Of a DNA stretch of 64,000 nt, positions 54,011 to 60,223 are shown piece by piece. Numbering within the stretch: the first letter of the stretch is position 1; each line of letters starts with the position of its first letter. The notes beneath the pieces are model-generated. The model did no database searches and was not told the DNA's origin. It saw only the letters and a list, made by a program, of their open reading frames with translations. Origin of the DNA: JBGZFC01 sp964346495 (GTDB taxonomy: Bacteria > Bacteroidota > Bacteroidia > Bacteroidales > Dysgonomonadaceae). The position numbers were made by a program, and so were the translations under genes. The DNA lies in assembly GCA_964346495.1 (NCBI GenBank), contig CAYFUW010000001.1, forward strand, positions 1 to 64,000, written 5' to 3'.

Positions 54011-54045
54011 GGCATTGCGGTTGCAATCCGCATTGCCTTTTTTTT
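54011..54045 (+). terminator. Terminator, probably of comB
   Basis: A perfect 10-bp stem (GGCATTGCGG/CCGCATTGCC) with a 7-base loop is followed by eight T. It is 165 bases past the comB stop with no gene between. Confidence 0.75.
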
Positions 54046-54129
54046 GTTTTAGGCATCTCGCAGGAAACGATTGCTGTGCCTTCGCCAAAATTATCACGAA
54101 GCCAAAGGCATCGTGTCCCGATAATAGAA

Positions 54130-54152
54130 GAGACGTCATATTATGGCGTCTC
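54130..54152. repeat. Palindrome with GAGACG arms, R3-related
   Basis: Arms GAGACGTCATA and TATGGCGTCTC. The ends match R3 (GAGACG/CGTCTC) but the centre differs. Confidence 0.5.
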
Positions 54153-54199
54153 AAAATCTAAACCACATAGACACATAGGGTAAAGATTTGCTCTGTGTT

Positions 54200-54223
54200 G
54201 TCGGGATTGCAAATCCCTTCGAA
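54200..54223 (+). repeat. R1 palindrome, copy 11
   Basis: Left arm GTCGGGATT, spacer GCA, right arm AATCCCTTCGAA, diverged at the last bases. Confidence 0.75.
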
Positions 54224-54243
54224 GTGAAAGAGTTATTTTTGGG

Positions 54244-54263
54244 ATTTCCGCTTTCGCGGAAAT
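54244..54263. repeat. R5 palindrome, second copy
   Basis: Arms ATTTCCGC and GCGGAAAT, followed by GACGT, as at 31655-31676. Confidence 0.6.
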
Positions 54264-54280
54264 GACGTTCGTTTAACCAT

Positions 54281-54317
54281 AAAAAAAAGGCAATGCTGTT
54301 TTAAACAACATTGCCTT
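54281..54317 (-). terminator. Terminator of the first adhesin gene
   Basis: Arms AAGGCAATG and CATTGCCTT with an A-run on the plus strand that becomes a T run in the minus-strand transcript. It lies about 45 bases past the stop codon. A related hairpin follows the second adhesin gene, so it is part of the duplicated unit. Confidence 0.75.
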
Positions 54318-54360
54318 CAAATTAGATAACAACCAATAGCCAACTTCTAAAGGCTAAATA

Positions 54361-56001
54361 TTATTTTGCAATAATAACTTTCTCTACAGTCTGTTTATCA
54401 TCTGTGGTAGTTATTACCATATGATAAATACCGTTTGTTAAAGAAGATACATCTATTTGATTATTAATCAATCTTGCATTAACCACTTGTCCTAAAGAGT
54501 TATATAGTGCTACATGTTTAATATCTCCTTTTACGAATAATATATCTGTTGCAGGATTTGGATATACTTTTACACCGCTAACTTCCTCATCATCAATACC
54601 TGTAATTGTTGTACAATTGAAGTCTGATACACAATGTGCCGCTACTCTTCTTACACAATATTCGTATGTACCTCCAGTAACATTCATATCTGTATAATGA
54701 TTCAGATGTATGTTACTTGCAATTTCAACACCATTTCTAAAAACATCGTATGTAAAACCTCCAGCCAAACCGGCATATAATGCAACATCATCAATATTGA
54801 TTCTAAATTCATCGGTAGAATTAAAATGACGGAAGGCTACATATTTTGTTCCCGGAGGCAGGTAAATATACCTTTCATACCATGCCCCTTGTTCATTTGT
54901 TCCACGTTCTCCTACGTGATTATCACCCTTGACAGGTACCATCTCTTCAAATATAGTTGTAAAGTGAGAAGCATCTGTTGCGCTTGATGAAACCATAACT
55001 GCATAATAGTCTGCTGCCCAATTAGCATCTTGCGCTGAAACCCAATAATGAACAACTTCAATAGGATAATCTAAATCCAACGATGGAGTAATTAGATAGT
55101 TATCAGGAGTTAATGGAGCTCCATTCCAAGAAGCAGAAGTTGCTAAGCCCGTTCCACTATGACCTGTATAATCAGGAGAGTTAATAGCATACCAGTTGAA
55201 TCCGTCACCGTCTGCATCAATTGTTGTCCATCCTTCAGGTAATGATCCTAAATGTTCTACACCTTCGAAATCTTCTTCTAATAAAACATATTTCATATTT
55301 TTCATTGGGTCATCGTACCATGTTACTTTTATATTCTCTCCTTCTGCAACCGCTTCTATATTCTTAGGTGGGAAACAATCAGGAGTCGCATCTACGCATA
55401 CTTGTTCTGAAACACAATCATCATAAAGAGCTTCGATGCAGTAATGTTGAGTTCCTTCCTGTATACCTAAATCTTGATAAACAAGTACATCCGGGTCCTC
55501 AATTAAGGTCATAAATTCTGAATTTTTATATAATTTATAGCCTTGCAACGTACTTGTCATATTTTCAGTATCAGGTTTCTCCCAAGTAAGTGTAATAGTC
55601 CAAATTTGTACATCACATGCAAAATTAGTCGGAGAATTACAATCTCCAACTGCAAGAACATTCTTATTAACACAAACAGGTACCGAGATACAATCAGGAT
55701 TGGTGTAAACCACAACAACACAGTATTCGTGCTCGCCAACAGTCGCTTTCCAATCGGTATATTGAGTTGCTGTTAGTCCCGATGCCAATTCTATGTTATC
55801 TCTGCTAACTGTGTAGGTAAAGTTTCTTTGCTTAGAAACATCAATCTGTTCGCCTTGCGGCGACTCACATATCAGATTTTTGCTGTTAACAGGCGGATCC
55901 CATGTTATAGTTACAGGAGCACCTATTTCTCTTGTAGTAGCTGCTTTTAGCATAAATACTGATAAAGCTAACGTAAAAAATAGTAGAGTAGATTTTTTCA
56001 T
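54361..56001 (-). CDS. HagA/gingipain-type adhesin with T9SS sorting domain (copy 1)
   Basis: The 546-residue protein has a signal peptide (MKKSTLLFFTLALSVFMLKA), then Fn3-like domains (about 25-235, PVTITWDPP, LTWEKPDTENMTSTLQGYKLYKN). These lead to a cleaved-adhesin/choice-of-anchor J domain (about 240-415: LPEGWTTIDADGDGFNWY, LTPDNYLITPSLDL, VSAQDANWAADYYAVMVSS, GTKYVAFRHFNSTDEFRINIDDV). A further Fn3-like strand set (about 415-470) precedes a type A sorting domain (VKVYPNPATDILFVKG to VEKVIIAK). The adhesin block closely resembles the K domains of P. gingivalis HagA and RgpA/Kgp, which bind haem, haemoglobin and matrix proteins; there is no protease domain here. Surface protein. Confidence 0.9.
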   Translation of the reverse strand: MKKSTLLFFTLALSVFMLKAATTREIGAPVTITWDPPVNSKNLICESPQGEQIDVSKQRNFTYTVSRDNIELASGLTATQYTDWKATVGEHEYCVVVVYTNPDCISVPVCVNKNVLAVGDCNSPTNFACDVQIWTITLTWEKPDTENMTSTLQGYKLYKNSEFMTLIEDPDVLVYQDLGIQEGTQHYCIEALYDDCVSEQVCVDATPDCFPPKNIEAVAEGENIKVTWYDDPMKNMKYVLLEEDFEGVEHLGSLPEGWTTIDADGDGFNWYAINSPDYTGHSGTGLATSASWNGAPLTPDNYLITPSLDLDYPIEVVHYWVSAQDANWAADYYAVMVSSSATDASHFTTIFEEMVPVKGDNHVGERGTNEQGAWYERYIYLPPGTKYVAFRHFNSTDEFRINIDDVALYAGLAGGFTYDVFRNGVEIASNIHLNHYTDMNVTGGTYEYCVRRVAAHCVSDFNCTTITGIDDEEVSGVKVYPNPATDILFVKGDIKHVALYNSLGQVVNARLINNQIDVSSLTNGIYHMVITTTDDKQTVEKVIIAK

Positions 56002-56068
56002 GTTTTTCCTTTTTTATAGATGAATTAAAAATAAGCAGTACATTAAATAAAGAAACTGACATTCATGA

Positions 56069-56076
56069 CAAAAATA
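56069..56076 (-). promoter_or_regulatory. -7 box of adhesin copy 1
   Basis: On the minus strand it reads TATTTTTG, matching TAnnTTTG, 68-75 bases upstream of the ATG. The flanking GACAAAAATAC is the same in front of copy 2. Confidence 0.5.
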
Positions 56077-56138
56077 CTAAAAATTTAAATACAGTTGTTA
56101 GAAAGGTGCACTTATTTAAGCGGTCATAGCTAACCACA

Positions 56139-56172
56139 TAAAAAAGGCAATGCAGCTAAAAACCACATTGCC
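56139..56172 (-). terminator. Terminator of the second adhesin gene
   Basis: Arms GGCAATG and CATTGCC with an A run before, as after copy 1. The DNA between it and the stop codon repeats that of copy 1, with about 28 extra bases (holding TTCGACAAACTCAGTAG) inserted. Confidence 0.7.
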
Positions 56173-56241
56173 CTCAAATTAGCTAACAGCCAATAGCCAA
56201 ACTTCGACAAACTCAGTAGCCGAATGGCAAAAGGCTAAATA

Positions 56242-57897
56242 TTATTTTGCAATAATAACTTTCTCTACAGTCTGTTTATCATCTGTGGTAGTTATTACCA
56301 TATGATAAATACCGTTTGTTAAAGAAGATACATCTATTTGATTATCAAACAATCTTGCATTAACAACTTGTCCTAAAGAGTTATACAAGGTTACATGTTT
56401 AATATCTCCTTTTACGAATAATATATCTGTAGCCGGATTTGGATATACTTTTACACCGTTAATTTCCGCATCCCCAATATCCGTAACAATAGTTGTACAG
56501 ATAAAGTCGGATGTACAATGTGCCGCTACTCTTCTGACACAATATTCATATTCACCTTCGGGAACATTCAAATCCGTATAATGATTTACTTCCAGGTTGT
56601 TTGCTATTTCAACACCATTTCTAAATAAATCATAAGTAAAACCTCCCGGCATAGATGCATAAACAGATACATCATCAAGATTAATTCTAAATTCGTCGGA
56701 AGTGTTAAAGTGACGGAAAGCTATATATTTTGTATCCATTGGTAGATCAATAATTCTTTCGTACCATACTCCTTGTGCGTTTGTGCCACGTTCTCCTCCG
56801 TTTTTATCTCCTTTTGCCGTTAATGTCTCTTCAAACACAATAGTAAAATCAGAAGCATTTGTTCCGGTAGATGATGCCATAACCGCGTAATGCTCTGCAG
56901 GCCAATCAGCATCTTGCGCTGAAACCCAAAATTGAACACTTTTTGGGAAAGCGTCAAACTCGTCAAATACTTGGGGAGTGATTAAATAGTTGTCCGGATT
57001 TAGAGGCATTCCGCCAACCCATGATGCAGACGTTACTAAACCTATTCCGCTATGACCTGTATAGTCAGAAGAATTAACAGCCCACCAGTTGTATCCGTCA
57101 CCATCGGCATCAATTGTTATCCATCCATCAGGCATAGTACCACCACCGTGTTCCAGACCTTCAAAATCTTCTTCAAATACTACTTGTTTCGTAAATTTGG
57201 TTGGATCATCGTACCACGTTACTTCAATATTATCTCCTACAGCAACTGCTTCAATGTTATCAGGCGGGAGACAATCAGGTGCCGCATCTACACATACCTG
57301 TTCTGAAACACAATCGTTGTAAAGTGCTTCTATACAATAATGTATAGTTCCTTCCTGACCTCCTTCATCTACATATACAAGCACATTCGGATCTTCTATA
57401 AAAGCAAGAAATTCTGAATTTTTATACAACTTATATCCGGTAAGGGTGCTGGTTGTATTGTCTGTATTCGGTTTTTCCCAAGTTAGTGTTCTGGTCCAAA
57501 TTTCTACTTCGCAAGCAAAATTAGTTGGTGCATTACAATCTCCAACAGGCATAGCATTAGTAGTTACACAAGCAGGTACCGAAATACAATCAGGATCTGT
57601 ATATACTACAACAACACAGTATTCATGCTCACCCACAGTTGCTTCCCAATCTGTATATTGAGTTGCTGTAAGGCCTGTTATCAATTCTATGTTATCTCGC
57701 ATTACAGTATAGGTATAGTTCCATTGTTTAGATGCATTGACTGCATCACTTTGCGCTGAATCAGATATTACAGATTTACTGCTAACAGGCGGATCCCATG
57801 TAATAGTTACGGGCGCACCTATTTCTCTGGTTCCTGTTGCTTTTAGCATAAATACTGATAAAAGCAAGGTAAAAAATAGTAGAGTAGATTTTTTCAT
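56242..57897 (-). CDS. HagA/gingipain-type adhesin with T9SS sorting domain (copy 2)
   Basis: The 551-residue paralogue of the neighbouring gene has the same order: signal peptide (MKKSTLLFFTLLLSVFMLKA), Fn3-like domains, a cleaved-adhesin/anchor J block (about 245-420: MPDGWITIDADGDGYNWW, LNPDNYLITPQVF, VSAQDADWPAEHYAVMASS, DTKYIAFRHFNTSDEFRINLDDV) and a type A sorting domain. The two are nearly identical at the signal peptide and sorting domain, but clearly diverged in the adhesin block. Each has its own promoter box and terminator, 240 bases apart. Confidence 0.9.
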   Translation of the reverse strand: MKKSTLLFFTLLLSVFMLKATGTREIGAPVTITWDPPVSSKSVISDSAQSDAVNASKQWNYTYTVMRDNIELITGLTATQYTDWEATVGEHEYCVVVVYTDPDCISVPACVTTNAMPVGDCNAPTNFACEVEIWTRTLTWEKPNTDNTTSTLTGYKLYKNSEFLAFIEDPNVLVYVDEGGQEGTIHYCIEALYNDCVSEQVCVDAAPDCLPPDNIEAVAVGDNIEVTWYDDPTKFTKQVVFEEDFEGLEHGGGTMPDGWITIDADGDGYNWWAVNSSDYTGHSGIGLVTSASWVGGMPLNPDNYLITPQVFDEFDAFPKSVQFWVSAQDADWPAEHYAVMASSTGTNASDFTIVFEETLTAKGDKNGGERGTNAQGVWYERIIDLPMDTKYIAFRHFNTSDEFRINLDDVSVYASMPGGFTYDLFRNGVEIANNLEVNHYTDLNVPEGEYEYCVRRVAAHCTSDFICTTIVTDIGDAEINGVKVYPNPATDILFVKGDIKHVTLYNSLGQVVNARLFDNQIDVSSLTNGIYHMVITTTDDKQTVEKVIIAK

Positions 57898-57968
57898 GTT
57901 TTTCCTTATTTAAAGATGAATTAAAAAACGAATAGTATCTCAATCTATTTTGAGTAATACATTTGAGA

Positions 57969-57976
57969 CAAAAATA
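57969..57976 (-). promoter_or_regulatory. -7 box of adhesin copy 2
   Basis: On the minus strand it reads TATTTTTG, 72-79 bases upstream of the ATG, mirroring copy 1. Confidence 0.5.
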
Positions 57977-58074
57977 CAAAAAAATATGAATTATTACTAT
58001 TTAGAGGGTAGAATATTTGTTTTTTTCAACAATTATGATATTTTTCGGGTAAAAAGGCGCAATTTTAAAGTCGA

Positions 58075-58488
58075 TTATTCATCCCAATCAAAATCATCAA
58101 ACATAATATCTTGTGTAAATTGCTCCAAATCGCGACGCTCTTTTTTTGTAGGACGACCGGTACCACGCTGTCTATCAATAAATCCTGAAATTTTATTGAG
58201 TTCTAAAATTTCGTACTGCTCGGGTGGTGTAATGTTTTCCATAAATTGCGGGACTAGCTTAGCATTCATCCTTTTATCAGATAAATCCAATACTTTAAAA
58301 GAGAATGTAATCGGCGGTTTGCGTACCTGGATGATGTCACCTACTTTTATCATTCGTGATGGTTTTACCGAAACATCATTTATTATCACACGTCCTTTCT
58401 TGCATGCATCCGATGCAATGGTACGAGTCTTAAAGATACGTACAGCCCAAAGCCATTTATCAATTCTTACTTCTTCCATTATTTTCAT
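58075..58488 (-). CDS. S4-domain RNA-binding protein, HslR type
   Basis: The ATG at 58488 is chosen; the longer frame to 58527 runs into a dispersed intergenic repeat. The 137-residue protein has an N-terminal S4 domain (VRIDKWLWAVRIFKTRTIASDACKKGRVIINDVSVKPSRMIKVGD, about 6-50) and a basic/acidic tail (RQRGTGRPTKKERRDLEQF). This matches the Hsp15/HslR family, which rescues stalled 50S subunits carrying nascent-chain tRNA. The neighbour pth also acts on stalled peptidyl-tRNA, which fits. Confidence 0.88.
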   Translation of the reverse strand: MKIMEEVRIDKWLWAVRIFKTRTIASDACKKGRVIINDVSVKPSRMIKVGDIIQVRKPPITFSFKVLDLSDKRMNAKLVPQFMENITPPEQYEILELNKISGFIDRQRGTGRPTKKERRDLEQFTQDIMFDDFDWDE

Positions 58489-58669
58489 TAATTTAGCTGT
58501 TAGCTGTTGGCTATTAGCTTTTGGCAAGTTATGTCTGTTTTAGTAGATAAACCAAATACACAAATACTAATTACCAAAACAACTCCATATACTACGAAAC
58601 ATCTTTTATCAGACATTCTCGAATTCGGGCAAAAAAAGCATTCTCGCTTTCTCTAAACTTACCACAGTC

Positions 58670-58695
58670 GCTCCCGCGCGAATCCTTTCGCGTGG
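58670..58695 (+). repeat. R2 palindrome, copy 5
   Basis: Reads GCTCCCGCGCGAATCCTTTC then GCGTGG, the same as the copy at 3192. It lies between the S4 gene and pth. The rest of this gap of about 320 bases (58489-58811) holds no gene that I can see. Confidence 0.8.
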
Positions 58696-58811
58696 TATCA
58701 TTCAGTAAACGAGTTGACGGTAAACAAGTAAACTTTTTAGAAGTTCATGCAACCAACACCAAACAAAACGTAATTCAAAAGATCTTGCCTCTTGGTTCTA
58801 TCGTCTTTCGT

Positions 58812-59372
58812 CTATTTATTATTATACTGATTCATAGTTATATCCACACCTGCCAGACAAAAGCTACGGATAATTTCCACAGCAGTTTCGATACGTGGAG
58901 GAAGCAACAACTTTTCTTCATCGGTAAATTCTTCCAACACATAATCCACCTGTCTGCCACGCGTGAAATCATTACCTATTCCAAATCTGAGTCGCGGATA
59001 ATTTTGCCCTATAAGTCCCTGAATATGCTTCAAACCATTATGACCTGCATCGCTTCCCTTTGTTTTCAAACGAAGTGTACCAAATGGTAAAGATAGATCA
59101 TCAACCACAATCAGAAGATTTTCGTTTTCGATTTTCTCTTTTTGCAACCAATATCGGACAGCGTTTCCGCTTAGGTTCATAAAGGTTGAAGGCTTAAGCA
59201 AGACTAACGACTTGTTGCGCAAGCGTGTTTCTGCAACAAATCCGTATCGCTTATCCTGAAAAACAATATTGGACGCCTTTGCAAAAGCGTCCAATATCAT
59301 AAATCCTATGTTGTGGCGAGTATTGTCGTACTCGGGCCCAATATTGCCTAAACCTACAATAAGTTTTTTCAT
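58812..59372 (-). CDS. pth: Peptidyl-tRNA hydrolase
   Basis: The start is the ATG at 59372 ([24 protein letters not shown]), two bases after the rplY stop; the longer frame only reads rplY in another frame. The 186-residue protein has the catalytic His20, the [13 protein letters not shown] motif, VDDLSLPFG with the catalytic Asp, and GHNGLKHI. It frees tRNA from peptidyl-tRNA dropped by ribosomes. Translationally linked to rplY. Confidence 0.95.
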   Translation of the reverse strand: MKKLIVGLGNIGPEYDNTRHNIGFMILDAFAKASNIVFQDKRYGFVAETRLRNKSLVLLKPSTFMNLSGNAVRYWLQKEKIENENLLIVVDDLSLPFGTLRLKTKGSDAGHNGLKHIQGLIGQNYPRLRFGIGNDFTRGRQVDYVLEEFTDEEKLLLPPRIETAVEIIRSFCLAGVDITMNQYNNK

Positions 59373-59374
59373 TC

Positions 59375-60004
59375 TTATTCTGTAGCTTCCTCTTCTGCTT
59401 CTCCAGCTTCTGTAGCAACCTCTTCTTCGGTTACTCTTGAAGCAGCTCCTCTTGCAGCACGTGTCAATTGAACACGACAAACAACAGCATTGCTCGGAGT
59501 TAACAGTTCTAGGTCATCAAATTTAAGTTCGCCAACTTGAATTGATTTTCCAAGTTGAATTTTTTCAACATTAATTGAAAGATATTCCGGTAGTTTATCA
59601 GCATATCCTCTAACTTTCAGCTTACGCAAATCGAGAGAAAGTTTACCTCCGGATTTAACACCCGCTGCCAATCCATGCAATTTAACAGGAATTTCAATAA
59701 CAACAGGTACATCATCAAATACATGTAGAAAATCTATATGCAGAATATTATCAGTTACCGGGTGAAATTGTAAATCTTTTAGAATTGCTTTAAATTTTTT
59801 AGTACCTAAATCAAGATTTACCAGATACACATCGGGTGTGTAAACCAATTTTAGTACATCGTTGTTTTTTACAACAAAGTTAATATTTTCTTCACCATGA
59901 CCACCATACACTACGCACGGTATAAGTCCTTCTTTACGAAAAGAGCGAGCCGCTTTTTTCCCGAAATCACTTCTGATTTCGCCTTTTAATTCATAAGTTT
60001 TCAT
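59375..60004 (-). CDS. rplY: 50S ribosomal protein L25 (Ctc type)
   Basis: The 209-residue protein has the L25 domain (about 1-90, [24 protein letters not shown]) and the C-terminal Ctc extension (about 95-185), ending in an acidic, Ala/Glu-rich tail ([17 protein letters not shown]). It binds 5S rRNA. rplY followed by pth is a widespread pair. It has a near-consensus promoter 82 bases upstream. Confidence 0.95.
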   Translation of the reverse strand: MKTYELKGEIRSDFGKKAARSFRKEGLIPCVVYGGHGEENINFVVKNNDVLKLVYTPDVYLVNLDLGTKKFKAILKDLQFHPVTDNILHIDFLHVFDDVPVVIEIPVKLHGLAAGVKSGGKLSLDLRKLKVRGYADKLPEYLSINVEKIQLGKSIQVGELKFDDLELLTPSNAVVCRVQLTRAARGAASRVTEEEVATEAGEAEEEATE

Positions 60005-60085
60005 TTTTAAAAATTTTTGTGTTACTCAAAATAAAGGTGCTCCCTAAATTTCCCATCACACGATACGGACTTTCAAAAAGCGGCG

Positions 60086-60117
60086 CAAAGGTAATGATTA
60101 TCTTTTAATTGTACAAA
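60086..60117 (-). promoter_or_regulatory. Promoter of rplY-pth
   Basis: On the minus strand TTTG (60117-60114) and TACCTTTG (60093-60086) are separated by 20 bases, a full match to the Bacteroidetes TTTG-N20-TAnnTTTG pattern. Confidence 0.8.
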
Positions 60118-60149
60118 CAAAATGAAGTTCAATTTTTTAATTGATAATC

Positions 60150-60180
60150 TTGCAAAACTATTAAAAATAAAGTACTTTTG
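60150..60180 (+). promoter_or_regulatory. Promoter of the GH3/beta-lactamase gene
   Basis: TTG (60150-60152) and TACTTTTG (60173-60180) are separated by 20 bases, a good match to the same pattern in the opposite direction to the rplY promoter. It starts about 44 bases before the ATG. Confidence 0.75.
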
Positions 60181-60223
60181 AGCATTCAACAAGTACAAAT
60201 ATCATTTTTGGAACAACGAAATT

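Larger units (their letters stand above)
53847..54360. other. Gene-free repeat mosaic between comB and the adhesins
   Basis: In these 514 bases lie an R2 copy, two R1 copies, a terminator, a GAGACGTCAT-type palindrome (54130-54152), the altered CTTCGCC...ATCACGAAGCCAAAGGCATCG string, an R5 copy and the downstream adhesin terminator. It is the densest repeat cluster in the window. The frames at 53859-54183 are composed of these repeats. Confidence 0.65.

Noticed and set aside
53859..54183. Frames of 65 and 95 codons between comB and the adhesins
   Set aside because: They read through R1, R2 and terminator palindromes and have no protein features.
6373..54223. R1 copies as a CRISPR array
   Set aside because: Copies are scattered singly over 48 kb in both orientations, with no regular spacing and no cas genes.
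58692..59090. Plus-strand frame of 132 codons over pth
   Set aside because: It lies opposite pth, which has clear catalytic motifs, and its own translation has no recognisable features.
59375..59480. N-terminal extension of pth to 59480
   Set aside because: The extra 36 residues are Cys/Arg/Ser-rich, come from the rplY gene in another frame, and the ATG at 59372 gives the normal Pth start.
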